From positions 3,401,001 to 3,465,000 of the forward strand of contig NZ_AP024907.1 in the NCBI RefSeq assembly GCF_024347135.1: 64,000 bases of DNA, read 5' to 3'. The notes beneath the pieces were generated by a model. It had not been told where the DNA came from. It worked only from the letters and a program-made list of their open reading frames with translations, and searched no databases. How positions within the stretch are numbered: the stretch's first letter is position 1; the number at the start of each line of letters is the position of its first letter. Source of the DNA: Vibrio spartinae (GTDB lineage Bacteria > Pseudomonadota > Gammaproteobacteria > Enterobacterales > Vibrionaceae). The position numbers and the translations under genes are program-made. This document shows, piece after piece, positions 1-9,011 of this stretch.

Positions 1-678
1 ACCAGTAAATTCGCTGAACAAGGTCCTTACAAAAAACTACGTGCAATGTTCTCCCTTCATACAGAACCATTTAACGTCATTGCCCGTACCGACGCCCATA
101 TTAACAATATCAAAGACTTGAAAGGCAAACGTGTCAACATCGGTAACCCAGGTTCCGGTGACCGGGCCACAATGCAAGTGATTATGGAGAAAATGGGTTG
201 GACGAAAGATAGCTTTAAACTCACTTCAGAGTTGAAAGGTTCAGAGCGTTCTCAGGCACTGTGTGATAATAAAATCGATGCATTTATCTACGTTGTTGGT
301 CACCCGAATGGTTCTATCAAAGAAGCAACCACATCATGTGATGCGAAACTTGTGCCTGTGACCGGCCCGGAAATTGATAAGATCGTTGCAGAAAACCCTT
401 ACTATACTTATACAGATGTACCCGCCGGTATGTATCGGGGAACCGATCAAGACGTGAAAAGCTTCGGTGTTGCCGCCACATTGGTAACCAGTGCTGACGT
501 CTCCGACAAAGTTGCTTATAACGTAGCCAAAGCTGTGTTTGAAAACTTTGACACGTTCAAGAGACTTCATCCGGCATTTGCTCACCTGAAAAAAGAAGAC
601 ATGGTGAAAGCGGGGATTTCAATTCCGCTCCATCCGGGTGCAGTCAAATATTATAAAGAAGTTGGCTTACTCAAATAA
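1..678 (+). CDS. TAXI-family TRAP transporter solute receptor (5' end outside window)
   Basis: C-terminal part of a periplasmic substrate receptor of the TAXI branch of TRAP transporters. The frame is open from base 1 (reads TSKFAEQGPYKKLR before the first internal Met at 46), so the true start lies upstream of the window. The visible 225 residues contain the family's GKRVNIGNPGSGDR-type segment and the IDAFIYVVGHPNGSIKE segment of the second lobe. It would bind an organic anion and deliver it to the fused permease encoded at 867-3419. The substrate cannot be read from sequence; TAXI receptors are linked to glutamate and other carboxylates. The family call is firm. Confidence 0.9.
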   Translation, partial: TSKFAEQGPYKKLRAMFSLHTEPFNVIARTDAHINNIKDLKGKRVNIGNPGSGDRATMQVIMEKMGWTKDSFKLTSELKGSERSQALCDNKIDAFIYVVGHPNGSIKEATTSCDAKLVPVTGPEIDKIVAENPYYTYTDVPAGMYRGTDQDVKSFGVAATLVTSADVSDKVAYNVAKAVFENFDTFKRLHPAFAHLKKEDMVKAGISIPLHPGAVKYYKEVGLLK

Positions 679-708
679 GCACCTCCTCAGGCTAACGCTT
701 TGATAAAT

Positions 709-740
709 CATGAGGAGGCCGAGCGCCTCCTCATTTTGTA
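709..740 (+). terminator. Rho-independent terminator after TAXI receptor gene
   Basis: A 10-bp perfect stem (atgaggaggc at 710-719 with its complement at 725-734) with a 5-nt loop, followed by a T-rich tail. It lies 30 bases after the receptor stop codon. It may set a higher receptor level than the downstream permease, a common arrangement in TRAP operons. Confidence 0.75.
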
Positions 741-866
741 TTTTGGTATTGCATAAATCACTCATTTTTATTTTCGCAATATCTTTTCTGACTTTCCGTT
801 GGAGTGAAAGTCATGGTGTAACTTCATCATTAGACCATCAATAATTCAATAATAAGGATAACGTAC

Positions 867-3419
867 ATGACGCAGGCAAATGTACAGGATATGGTGGCAC
901 AGGCAGATACTGGTGCCCGGAATCCCAAGGGCCTTGCAGGCCGGATTCTCTGGGTTGTTCCGGTCTGTTGGTCATTATTCCAACTTTGGTATGCCTCACC
1001 GCTACCATTCATTTTTAATTTTGGCGTTCTCAACGACACACAGGCTCGTTCAATCCATCTGATGTTTGCAATATTCCTTGCATTCACAGCGTATCCGGCC
1101 ATGAAGAATTCTTCTCGGGATCATATTCCCCTGATTGACTGGATACTGGCATTACTCGGTAGCTTCTCCGCTGCTTATATTTACCTATTTTATGAAGCTT
1201 TAGCCGGACGCTCAGGGGCTCCGACAACCGTGGATGTCGTGGTTTCTGTAATCGGCATGGTGTTACTCCTCGAAGCCACACGCCGGGCTTTAGGTCCGCC
1301 ATTGATGATGGTGGCGATGGTATTTCTCTTTTATACCTTCGCAGGACCATATATGCCGGATGTCATTGCTCACAAAGGTGCCAGCTTAAATAAAGCGATG
1401 TCCCACCTCTGGCTCACCACCGAGGGGGTCTTCGGGGTTGCTTTGGGTGTTTCAACCTCATTTGTATTTCTGTTTGTTCTTTTCGGTGCGATGTTAGAAA
1501 GAGCCGGAGCCGGCGCTTATTTCATTAAAGTCGCTTTCTCGCTCCTAGGACACATGCGAGGCGGCCCGGCTAAAGCTGCGGTTGTTGCATCCGGATTATC
1601 CGGCTTAGTTTCCGGTTCTTCGATTGCAAACGTGGTGACAACGGGTACATTTACCATTCCGTTAATGAAGCGAGTCGGCTTTCCGGGCACCAAAGCCGGA
1701 GCTGTAGAAGTTGCCGCGTCAACCAATGGTCAGCTGACCCCACCGATCATGGGCGCAGCCGCTTTCCTGATGGTCGAGTATGTCGGTATTTCTTATGTTG
1801 AAGTCATCAAAGCTGCAGCTCTGCCTGCCATTATCTCTTATATCGCGCTGATTTATATTGTCCATCTCGAAGCCTGCAAAGCTGGCATGGAAGGACTGCC
1901 GCGTCGCAAAACAGTCACATTGCTTCAGAGCATTCTGTCTTTTACCGGTACCATTCTGGCGCTCGGAGCAATCAGTGCTATCGTCTATTACGGAGTGGGT
2001 TGGACAAAAGCAGCCTTTGGTTCAGCAGCAACGCCTATCGTCACTTTGGCACTACTCGTATCCTATGTCGGTTTGGTTAAAATATCCTCCCGCTATGCTG
2101 GGCAAACCATGGATATTGATGAGGACTTACATGAAGTACCAGATCCGGGGCCAACGCTGAAATCAGGTCTGCACTTCCTGCTACCGATCGTGGTGTTGGT
2201 CTGGTGTTTGACCGTTGAACGTTTTTCTCCGGGATTATCGGCCTTCTGGGCAACCGTATTTATGATCTTTATTTTGCTGACCCAACGCCCGTTAATGGCT
2301 TTCATGAATCAATCCGGTGATATCGCTGAACAGGCAAAAGTCGGCTTGAACGATTTCTTTGAAAGCCTGGCATCCGGTGCACGTAATATGATTGGTATTG
2401 GTGTCGCAACGGCTGCCGCCGGGATTGTCGTTGGTGTGGTCACCTTAACGGGAATCGGGCTGGTGATGACTGACTTTGTAGAATTCATCTCCGGTGGCAG
2501 CGTGATCATGATGTTGATCTTTACCGCTGTGATCAGCTTGATTCTGGGGATGGGGCTACCGACAACGGCAAACTATATTGTTGTTTCGACGCTGATGGCA
2601 CCGGTGATCGTCACCCTCGGGGCACAACACGGCCTGATCATCCCGTTGATCGCGGTGCACTTGTTTGTGTTCTATTTCGGTATTCTGGCTGATGACACGC
2701 CCCCTGTGGGTCTGGCGGCTTTTGCAGCGGCTGCGATTGCCAAATCTGATCCGATTCGGACCGGTATTCAAGGCTTTACCTATGATATTCGGACCGCCAT
2801 CTTACCGTTCATGTTCGTATTCAATACCCAACTGTTATTGATTGGTATCGATACTTGGTGGCATTTAATCCTAACCATTTTCTCTGCCATCACCGCAATG
2901 TTGCTGTTCTCTGCTGCAACGCAGGGATGGTGGTTTACTAAAAATAAATGGTGGGAAACAGTCTTACTCCTTGCGCTGACCTTCACATTCTTCCGTCCCG
3001 GATTCTGGTGGGACATGATCTACCCTGAGCATGACCTCTATCCGGGCACTGATATTTACCAAATCACGGAGCAACTTCATCCGGGTGAAGCATTGAAGCT
3101 GGTCGTTTCAGGCGACAAAATGAATGGTGAACATGTGACGAAAACGGTCCGGTTACCATTCGAGGAGCGTGCCAAAACAGCGGAAGAGAGAGTCAGTTCA
3201 ATGGGCTTGATGCTGACCGAAAAAGGGCAAGATATGATCGTCGATATGGTTGAATTCGGTAGTCCGGCAGAAGCCTCCGGCATTGATTTTGACTGGAAAA
3301 TTGACTCAATTATCGTCGAATCTGAACGCCCGATGAAAGAGTGGGTATTTATTCCGGCATTATTCCTCACGTTATTATTAATCTGGAATCAAAAGCGCCG
3401 CATAAGATCATCAAAATAG
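867..3419 (+). CDS. TRAP transporter permease, 4TM/12TM fusion (DctQM type)
   Basis: Inner-membrane permease of a TAXI-type TRAP transporter, 850 aa. The small DctQ-like and large DctM-like subunits are fused in one chain, as is usual for this branch. Many hydrophobic helices cover about residues 30-700. DctM-type glycine-rich segments are visible (GGPAKAAVVASGLSGLVSGS near 235 and GMGLPTTANYIVVSTLMAPV near 555). After the last transport helices comes an extra soluble segment (about 735-825) and a final hydrophobic helix, matching the C-terminal extension (DUF3394-like, PDZ-like GSPAEASGID) seen in such permeases. Start ATG 867 follows an AATAAGGA ribosome site. It pairs with the upstream receptor and the UspA gene downstream. 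Confidence 0.93.
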   Translation: MTQANVQDMVAQADTGARNPKGLAGRILWVVPVCWSLFQLWYASPLPFIFNFGVLNDTQARSIHLMFAIFLAFTAYPAMKNSSRDHIPLIDWILALLGSFSAAYIYLFYEALAGRSGAPTTVDVVVSVIGMVLLLEATRRALGPPLMMVAMVFLFYTFAGPYMPDVIAHKGASLNKAMSHLWLTTEGVFGVALGVSTSFVFLFVLFGAMLERAGAGAYFIKVAFSLLGHMRGGPAKAAVVASGLSGLVSGSSIANVVTTGTFTIPLMKRVGFPGTKAGAVEVAASTNGQLTPPIMGAAAFLMVEYVGISYVEVIKAAALPAIISYIALIYIVHLEACKAGMEGLPRRKTVTLLQSILSFTGTILALGAISAIVYYGVGWTKAAFGSAATPIVTLALLVSYVGLVKISSRYAGQTMDIDEDLHEVPDPGPTLKSGLHFLLPIVVLVWCLTVERFSPGLSAFWATVFMIFILLTQRPLMAFMNQSGDIAEQAKVGLNDFFESLASGARNMIGIGVATAAAGIVVGVVTLTGIGLVMTDFVEFISGGSVIMMLIFTAVISLILGMGLPTTANYIVVSTLMAPVIVTLGAQHGLIIPLIAVHLFVFYFGILADDTPPVGLAAFAAAAIAKSDPIRTGIQGFTYDIRTAILPFMFVFNTQLLLIGIDTWWHLILTIFSAITAMLLFSAATQGWWFTKNKWWETVLLLALTFTFFRPGFWWDMIYPEHDLYPGTDIYQITEQLHPGEALKLVVSGDKMNGEHVTKTVRLPFEERAKTAEERVSSMGLMLTEKGQDMIVDMVEFGSPAEASGIDFDWKIDSIIVESERPMKEWVFIPALFLTLLLIWNQKRRIRSSK

Positions 3420-3492
3420 ATGCCATATCAATATGCCTGATTCCAATCAGGCATATAATGACTCCGATTCTGGCTAGAGAGGTTATATACCC

Positions 3493-3933
3493 ATGTACAA
3501 ACATATTCTTGTACCTGTTGATTTAAATGAACAAGGCTTTGCCGATAAAGCGGTAGAAATCGCAGTCTGGCATGCAAAGCATTCAAATGCCGAAATACAT
3601 CTGCTCAAGGTTTTGCCCGGTATTCATATGTCCATGGTTTCGACCTATTTCCCGAAAGATGCGGCAGCCAACATGAAAGCTGACGTCAAAGCGCAACTCA
3701 AAACTTTCGCAGAAACACATATTGATGAAGAAGTGGTCTATCACCTCCACATTGCTGAAGGCAAACCTTATAGCACCATTTTGGACTATGCCGAAAAACT
3801 GGGCTGTGACCTCATTATCATGCCAAGCCATAAACGTTCCAAAATTGATAAGGTGGTATTAGGCTCAGTCGCCAGTAAAGTCGTGCAGAGCTCCCCCATT
3901 CATGTACTGGTTGTCAAACCTCAAGAGCTCTAA
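3493..3933 (+). CDS. Universal stress protein, UspA family
   Basis: A 146-aa single-domain UspA-type protein. The N-terminus MYKHILVPVDLNEQG is the standard first strand, and the end holds the ATP-binding signature GSVASKVVQSSPIHVLVVK (about 126-144). UspA-like genes often close TRAP operons; TeaD of the Halomonas ectoine TRAP system is the characterised example, where the protein binds ATP and tunes transport. The gene starts 73 bases after the permease stop and is followed by a strong terminator, so it is probably the last gene of the operon. A role in transporter regulation is inferred from position. Confidence 0.92.
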   Translation: MYKHILVPVDLNEQGFADKAVEIAVWHAKHSNAEIHLLKVLPGIHMSMVSTYFPKDAAANMKADVKAQLKTFAETHIDEEVVYHLHIAEGKPYSTILDYAEKLGCDLIIMPSHKRSKIDKVVLGSVASKVVQSSPIHVLVVKPQEL

Positions 3934-3973
3934 CCTCAACGACCTTGAACTATCGTCAAAACAAGATGAAAAG

Positions 3974-4006
3974 AAAAAGGTGCAGATTCAGTCTGCACCT
4001 TTTTTA
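3974..4006 (+). terminator. Terminator at end of TAXI-TRAP operon
   Basis: A 13-bp perfect stem (aaaaaggtgcaga at 3974-3986, complement 3992-4004) with a 5-nt loop and flanking A and T runs. It can act on both strands, also ending the convergent gene at 4057-4857. Confidence 0.9.
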
Positions 4007-4056
4007 AATCGTCTGCTTGTCTCAACCGGGATTGGTTCGACAGTGCAATGTCATCA

Positions 4057-4857
4057 TCAAAGCGGAAAGTGAGTCACGCAGATACCTTCACTCAGACCAA
4101 TCTGACAACTCTCTTCCTGCCCGTCCAGTTGAACGGTTAATACATATAAATCCTGAGGATCCGGATGCCGAGGATCAAAATAGCGGGGAGCATCAACCTG
4201 AAACACAGCACTGGCCTGATCGCTTCTCATATCGATGGGTATCTGATAACTCATCCCATCAAATTTAATCACCGCAGACACCAGTCCGGGCTTTAACATA
4301 TCAAAATAAACATGCACCAACAGTTCACATCCCCCACCGTGATGCCATACCTGCTCCGTTGCCAAATGCGTCAGCCTCACATGGCGGATACATTGCAGAT
4401 AAGGTTCTCGCCAGATACCGACGCGTGAGTCATAGTGGCGAACCGGCTCTTTTCCTAGAAAACAGAGTGGATGTTGCTCGACATCAACCAATGGCTCATC
4501 ATCGGGTTCGAGAAATAGAATCTCAAACCGATTCCGGCCGGGCTGAAGTAAGGCTCGAATATCTTTGCGATATATCGATGACAACCCGTCACAATCAAAC
4601 AGCGCAACGCCATTGAGACGGATTTCGGCATGATGGTCGATCCCTTCTAAAACGAGATCAATCCCCGCATAGCTCAGCAACGCATCATCCACGTCAATAT
4701 CATGCATGAGGTGCCATTCCTGTGCTGTAATCTCTGTTTCAGAAAGCGTGACAGGAAGAGCGTCACTCAACGGTGCGGGAAAACAGATATCATCCTGAGG
4801 AACAGTGAGATCAGTCAGCGGAGAAAGCTGCCAATAACCTGCCAATGAATATTTCAT
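4057..4857 (-). CDS. GH2-type N-terminal sugar-binding/Ig-like domain protein without catalytic barrel
   Basis: About 266 aa, resembling only the N-terminal part of beta-mannosidase-type GH2 enzymes: a jelly-roll sugar-binding domain (YSLAGYWQLSPL at the start, LVLEGIDHHAEIRLNGVALFDCDG, GRNRFEILF, then DSRVGIWREPYLQ) followed by an Ig-like beta-sandwich (about 165-266). It stops where the TIM barrel with the two catalytic glutamates should begin, and no barrel ORF follows. There is no signal peptide. The ATG at 4857 is chosen over an in-frame TTG at 4881; neither has a strong ribosome site. It lies 150 bases after uxuA on the same strand, so it may belong to the uronate regulon. It could be a truncated glycosidase or a carbohydrate-binding protein. 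Confidence 0.65.
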   Translation of the reverse strand: MKYSLAGYWQLSPLTDLTVPQDDICFPAPLSDALPVTLSETEITAQEWHLMHDIDVDDALLSYAGIDLVLEGIDHHAEIRLNGVALFDCDGLSSIYRKDIRALLQPGRNRFEILFLEPDDEPLVDVEQHPLCFLGKEPVRHYDSRVGIWREPYLQCIRHVRLTHLATEQVWHHGGGCELLVHVYFDMLKPGLVSAVIKFDGMSYQIPIDMRSDQASAVFQVDAPRYFDPRHPDPQDLYVLTVQLDGQEESCQIGLSEGICVTHFPL

Positions 4858-4935
4858 ATACCACAATTTGTTCTGGATCAATTTTTACATTGTCCCAGAG
4901 TCACGCTCATTTTGAAAGAATCAAATCTCTGCCCA

Positions 4936-4963
4936 TAAAAAAAAAGCCGCTAAATAGCGGCGA
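4936..4963 (-). terminator. Minus-strand terminator after uxuA
   Basis: Stem gccgct/agcggc (4946-4951 with 4956-4961), loop aaat. On the minus strand it is followed by a run of nine T residues (4937-4945 on plus are A). It lies 45 bases after the uxuA stop codon. Confidence 0.85.
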
Positions 4964-5007
4964 AGTCAATCAACAGCAAAGAACGTAACTAGGTACAGAT
5001 AAATCAT

Positions 5008-6198
5008 TTATTTATTGGTGTAAAACGCCCGTTTCAAAGCAAGTTCAACGCCTCGAATCTCAGCCAGTCCTTTCAAACGCCCGATACAGGAATAGCCCGG
5101 ATTGGTTTGTTTTTTCAGATCGTCAATCATCTGATGACCGTGATCCGGACGCATCGGAATTCGACGAACATCGCCTTGTGTTTCACGTCGGTGCTCTTCT
5201 TTGAGGAGTGCATGAATCACATTGTACATATCCACATCCCCATCTAAATGGGCGGCTTCATGGAAATTCATGGGATGACCTTCTTCACGCAAGGTCGAAC
5301 GTAAATGCGTAAAGTAAATTCGTTCACCATACGTTTCTATCATCCGCACCAGATCATTGTCTCCGCGCACACCGTAAGAGCCGGTACACATGGTAATTCC
5401 GTTCATCAGGCTTGGCACCGCGGTGGTCAGTGCTTCGATATCTTCGATGGTTGAGACGATCCGAGGTAAGCCAAGAATCGGACGCGGTGGATCATCCGGA
5501 TGTACGGCTAATTTAAGGCCGTACTGCTCACATACTGGTATTAGCTCTTGTAGAAACAACACCATATGTTCACGCAGTTTTTCTTTGTCAATGTCCTGAT
5601 ACGTATCAAGACGTGTTTGAAATTCTTCTAACGTATAGCCTTCTTCTGCACCGGGTAAGCCGGCAATAATATTGGATGTTAACTTCTCGATTTGTGCCTG
5701 AGTCATCCCCTCGAAACAGGCTTTCGCTTGTGCTTGTTCCTCTGCGGTGTAATCGGCTGCCGCACCCGGCCGTTTGAGAATAAATAGTTCAAATGCCGCA
5801 AATTCAATCTGATCAAACCGCAGAGCTTTGGACCCGTCAGGTAACTGATACTCCAAATCGGTACGTGTCCAATCGAGTACCGGCATAAAGTTGTAACACA
5901 CCGTATCAATGCCACATTCCGCCAGATTGATCAGTGACTGTTTGTAATTCTCAATCCATTGCGCATAGTGACCGGTGCGCGTCTTAATCTCTTCATGTAC
6001 CGGAACACTTTCGACAACGGACCAATTAAAACCGTTCTCTTCTAACAGCGTTTTACGCTTAAGGATTTCATCTTTGCGCCATACTTCACCATTCGGAATA
6101 TGATGCAATGCGGTTACAATTCCCGTCGCGCCTGCTTGTTTAATATCATCTAAAGACACAGGATCGCTTGGGCCGTACCAACGCCAAGTTTGTTCCAT
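5008..6198 (-). CDS. uxuA: Mannonate dehydratase
   Basis: A 396-aa enzyme of D-glucuronate catabolism that dehydrates D-mannonate to 2-keto-3-deoxygluconate in the cytosol. The length matches E. coli UxuA. Family segments include [20 protein letters not shown] at the N-terminus, [13 protein letters not shown] (about 120-133), [19 protein letters not shown] (about 228-247), [15 protein letters not shown] (about 268-283) and [11 protein letters not shown] near the C-terminus, which contain the metal-ligand His/Cys/Asp residues of this xylose-isomerase-like barrel. It is transcribed with the upstream GntR regulator (80-base gap). Together with UxaC and UxuB at 12761-15648 it completes the route. 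Confidence 0.96.
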   Translation of the reverse strand: MEQTWRWYGPSDPVSLDDIKQAGATGIVTALHHIPNGEVWRKDEILKRKTLLEENGFNWSVVESVPVHEEIKTRTGHYAQWIENYKQSLINLAECGIDTVCYNFMPVLDWTRTDLEYQLPDGSKALRFDQIEFAAFELFILKRPGAAADYTAEEQAQAKACFEGMTQAQIEKLTSNIIAGLPGAEEGYTLEEFQTRLDTYQDIDKEKLREHMVLFLQELIPVCEQYGLKLAVHPDDPPRPILGLPRIVSTIEDIEALTTAVPSLMNGITMCTGSYGVRGDNDLVRMIETYGERIYFTHLRSTLREEGHPMNFHEAAHLDGDVDMYNVIHALLKEEHRRETQGDVRRIPMRPDHGHQMIDDLKKQTNPGYSCIGRLKGLAEIRGVELALKRAFYTNK

Positions 6199-6278
6199 AA
6201 TTGTTTCCTAGTTATTCGTTTTATAGTGATTCATTGTTGAGCCATGCAGCCGTGTGCGACATGGTTCGATTCAGAGAA

Positions 6279-7049
6279 TTAGCGAAATAGATAACCATCA
6301 AATAACGGATCATCCATATCGGATAATTTAAACAGCGTCTGCTTCACATTTTCGATGTGCTGCCACATCACTTGTCTGGCACTGTCCGGATCACGCTTTT
6401 GTAATGCCAATAAAATTCGCTCATGATCTTCTAACCATTGATAACGGTAGGTATTGCTCTTGATACGTGAATGCAGTTGTTGCCACATCGGACTGTCGTT
6501 ACGTCGCTCCCACAAGTCATGAATGATGTCGCTCAAGACACTATTTTGAGAGGCTTCAGCGATCGTCAGGTGGAATAACCGATCATATTCGTAATCCTCG
6601 GTATTATTTTCCAGATTGATGCGTTCTTGATCCAAATAGTATCGAAGGCGAGAGATCTCATTCTTCGTGACGTTCAATGCAGCAAAACTCGCAATCTGAC
6701 TTTCTAATACCTGCCGTGCTTGTAACAATTCAAACGGACCGACGTCGCTACTGCGATTTAATTCTGGCTCGTGCTCTTCTTGTAATGTGCTCGGCAGTTT
6801 AATGACATAAACGCCTGACCCTTTACGAACTTCAACAAACCCTTGCAGCTCTAACATGATAATGGCTTCCCGAACGACGGAACGACTCACATCAAGTTCC
6901 TCGGCGATCTCTCGTTCAGGCGGCAACCGATCACCGAGACCAAACTCCCCGGATGCAATCCGTTTTTGTAATCCAAGGCCTATTTTTTGATAAAGACGCT
7001 GTGGATGAGCCATATCAACACGAACACTCAAGTCTGTTTGAATACCCAT
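6279..7049 (-). CDS. GntR/FadR-family repressor of the hexuronate regulon (UxuR/ExuR-like)
   Basis: A 256-aa regulator with an N-terminal winged helix-turn-helix (LGDRLPPEREIAEELDVSRS, then VVREAIIMLELQGFVEVRKG, about residues 37-78) and an all-helical FadR C-terminal domain (FCD, about 98-240) with metal/ligand-type residues such as the DRLFHLTIAEAS segment. Members of this family (UxuR, ExuR) release DNA when uronate intermediates bind. It sits between uxuA and the TRAP receptor gene inside the uronate island. UxuR-like sites (TTGGT-N2-ACCAA) occur upstream of this gene and in the dctP/dctQ divergent region. The exact effector is inferred from context. Confidence 0.9.
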   Translation of the reverse strand: MGIQTDLSVRVDMAHPQRLYQKIGLGLQKRIASGEFGLGDRLPPEREIAEELDVSRSVVREAIIMLELQGFVEVRKGSGVYVIKLPSTLQEEHEPELNRSSDVGPFELLQARQVLESQIASFAALNVTKNEISRLRYYLDQERINLENNTEDYEYDRLFHLTIAEASQNSVLSDIIHDLWERRNDSPMWQQLHSRIKSNTYRYQWLEDHERILLALQKRDPDSARQVMWQHIENVKQTLFKLSDMDDPLFDGYLFR

Positions 7050-7128
7050 ATGATCTCACTTAGTAACTACCGTTAGTATGGGGGACAGGGATTGTTGGAT
7101 AAGAATACAACCACATCGCCCCTAAAAA

Positions 7129-7154
7129 CCGGTTGACCAATACACATTGGCCAA
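7129..7154. promoter_or_regulatory. UxuR-like operator(s) upstream of the repressor gene
   Basis: The sequence ccggttgaccaat (7129-7141) resembles the TTGGT-N2-ACCAA palindrome recalled for E. coli UxuR/ExuR (about AAATTGGTATACCAATTT). A second perfect palindrome, ttggccaa, follows at 7147-7154. Both lie in the gap between the dctP stop and the start of the regulator gene, fitting autoregulation or read-through control. Confidence 0.55.
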
Positions 7155-7170
7155 CCATTAATGGTATTGC

Positions 7171-8160
7171 TTAATTGGATGCCAACGCATCAATGTCTTT
7201 CACGTACTTGGAGATCGCCTTATTATTCAATGCTTCATCATGCATTGGTTTGACCGCATCAATAAACGGCTGCTTCTCAACCTTCACGAAAGTAACACCC
7301 ATCGCTGATTTGGCTTTTTCTTGCGCTTTGGCAATCATTTTGGTCCAAAGATCTTTGTGATACAGCATGGACTCTTTCGCTGCTTTACGAATAGCAACTT
7401 GCTGATCCGGTGTGAGTTTTTCCCAAGACTCTTCACTGATCACGAGAACATCAGGAATCATCGTATGTTCATCCATACTAAAGAATTTCGCCACTTCACC
7501 ATGACGAGAGTTGGTTAAAGCTGTTTCATTGTTCTCAGCACCATCGACCACACCTTGTTGCAGTGCTGTATACAGTTCACCATAAGCCAGCGGTGTTGGT
7601 GATCCCCCCATGAGTTTAATCATGTTGACTGCGGTAGGACTGGGTTGTACACGAATTTTCATACCTTTCAGATCAGCCGGTGACTTGATCGGCTTCTTCG
7701 CATAAAAGCTACGGGCACCACCATCATAGTAAGTTAAACCAATGAACCCTTTTCCTTTGGATGCATTTAAAATGTCATCTCCGACCTTACCGGTCATTAC
7801 ACGGTAAAAATGGTCGCGATTATGGAAAATATAAGGGATGTTAAATGCACCGTAGGCGGGTTCAAACGACTCCAGCTCACTCGCATTTGATTTCGCGATG
7901 TCCAAAGCGCCATTTTGCAGCAATTCCATCGATTCACGCTGCGTCCCTAACTGGCCGTTCGGGTAGATACGAATTTTTACCTCACCGTGCGTATACTCTT
8001 TCACTTTGTCTGCCATATATTTCATTGACTTGTGAACCGGGTGATTTCTGTCTTGGTTATGGCTCAACTTTAAAATGGTTGTCGCAGATGCTGTAAAAGA
8101 AATTGAAGCTGCCGCCACACAAGCCATCAGGGTAGACAGCGTTTTTTTATTCAACCGCAT
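7171..8160 (-). CDS. TRAP transporter solute-binding protein, DctP family
   Basis: Periplasmic receptor of a tripartite TRAP transporter, 329 aa, with a Sec signal peptide (MRLNKKTLSTLMACVAAASI, cleavage near SASA/TT). The DctP family core is present: GMKIRVQPSPTAVNMIKLMG contains the conserved arginine that binds the substrate carboxylate, followed by LAYGELYTALQQGVVDGAEN. The ATG at 8160 is preferred over one 12 bases upstream because GGAG lies at the right distance before it. The divergent dctQ-dctM genes supply the membrane parts. Surrounding uxu/uxa genes point to glucuronate (or another hexuronate) as substrate; this is inference from context. Confidence 0.93.
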   Translation of the reverse strand: MRLNKKTLSTLMACVAAASISFTASATTILKLSHNQDRNHPVHKSMKYMADKVKEYTHGEVKIRIYPNGQLGTQRESMELLQNGALDIAKSNASELESFEPAYGAFNIPYIFHNRDHFYRVMTGKVGDDILNASKGKGFIGLTYYDGGARSFYAKKPIKSPADLKGMKIRVQPSPTAVNMIKLMGGSPTPLAYGELYTALQQGVVDGAENNETALTNSRHGEVAKFFSMDEHTMIPDVLVISEESWEKLTPDQQVAIRKAAKESMLYHKDLWTKMIAKAQEKAKSAMGVTFVKVEKQPFIDAVKPMHDEALNNKAISKYVKDIDALASN

Positions 8161-8473
8161 AATATTCTCCATTTAGAGTGATGTTGTTTTCATGCGTTAT
8201 CTTTCAGATTATCGGATGAGCAATCCATGTCTATTTGTCTCATCTCTAGTAGGTCACTATTAAATTAACTGTCAATGCAGACCAATTTCAAGACAAAACT
8301 TTAAATTGGTTGACCAACTTCATAAAAAACGACCACAACTGTTCAGACCAAATATTAATGAGAGTTCGATCACAGGCTATTTTTGTGCGACATGCTCTAA
8401 TGCCAAGCGATTTTAAGGAAATAATTCCCCCCCAACATGCTTATATAACAAAATTGGTTTACCAGGAGTCATT
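8161..8473. promoter_or_regulatory. Divergent dctP/dctQ control region with two UxuR-like operators
   Basis: A 313-base region between divergent TRAP genes. Two palindromes match the hexuronate repressor pattern: aaattggttgaccaactt at 8303-8320 (perfect TTGGT-TG-ACCAA core) and aaattggtttaccagg at 8451-8466. The second overlaps the ribosome-binding region of dctQ (AGGAG at about 8463-8467), so occupancy would also block the 5' end of the transcript. A half site (agaccaattt) lies near 8279-8288. I see no ORF with coding character here. Confidence 0.7.
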
Positions 8474-9001
8474 ATGGACAAGTTAATAGGCGTCATTAAT
8501 CGAGGACTATCGATGTTCTGCATCGGGTTATCCAGCGTCCTCGTTATTTGCGTCGTCTGGCAAGTTTTCTCTCGGTATGTATTGAACACACCCAGTACAA
8601 CAACAGACGAACTCGCTCGCTTTCTTTTTATATGGGTCGGCCTGATGGGCGCGGCATATACATTGGGGCAAAAACGCCATTTAGCCATTGAATTACTTGA
8701 ACAAATATTAGAGAACAAACCCGCCAAACTCAGTATTCTCCGTCTTGTCGTTAATGTAATCAGTCTCCTTTTTGCCAGCGTGATCATGGTTTATGGGGGG
8801 GGCAAACTCATGTTGCATGTCCTGGAAACCGGTCAGATATCGCCTTCCCTCAGCCTCCAGATGGGATACGTTTACGCGGCCATCCCTCTCAGCGGCATGT
8901 TCATGTTGATTTATCTATCCACTGACTTTTTGACCAACCTGAGAATCCTAATGTGTAATAAGTCACATAAAGCGGATTCTGTGGCTAACCAATTAAAATA
9001 G
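8474..9001 (+). CDS. TRAP transporter small permease subunit, DctQ family
   Basis: A 175-aa membrane protein with four predicted helices (about 12-35, 47-66, 90-110 and 132-155), the standard size and topology of DctQ. The segment SRYVLNTPSTTTDELARFLF followed by WVGLMGAAY is the characteristic DctQ motif. It acts with the DctM subunit (next gene, 10-base gap) and the DctP receptor encoded divergently. It uses the Na+ or H+ gradient to import the receptor-bound acid, here probably a hexuronate. Confidence 0.94.
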   Translation: MDKLIGVINRGLSMFCIGLSSVLVICVVWQVFSRYVLNTPSTTTDELARFLFIWVGLMGAAYTLGQKRHLAIELLEQILENKPAKLSILRLVVNVISLLFASVIMVYGGGKLMLHVLETGQISPSLSLQMGYVYAAIPLSGMFMLIYLSTDFLTNLRILMCNKSHKADSVANQLK

Positions 9002-9011
9002 GAACCGACTC

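Noticed and set aside
8413..8787. Minus-strand ORF over dctQ and its promoter
   Set aside because: Overlaps the UxuR-like operator and the well-supported DctQ frame; codon pattern not protein-like.
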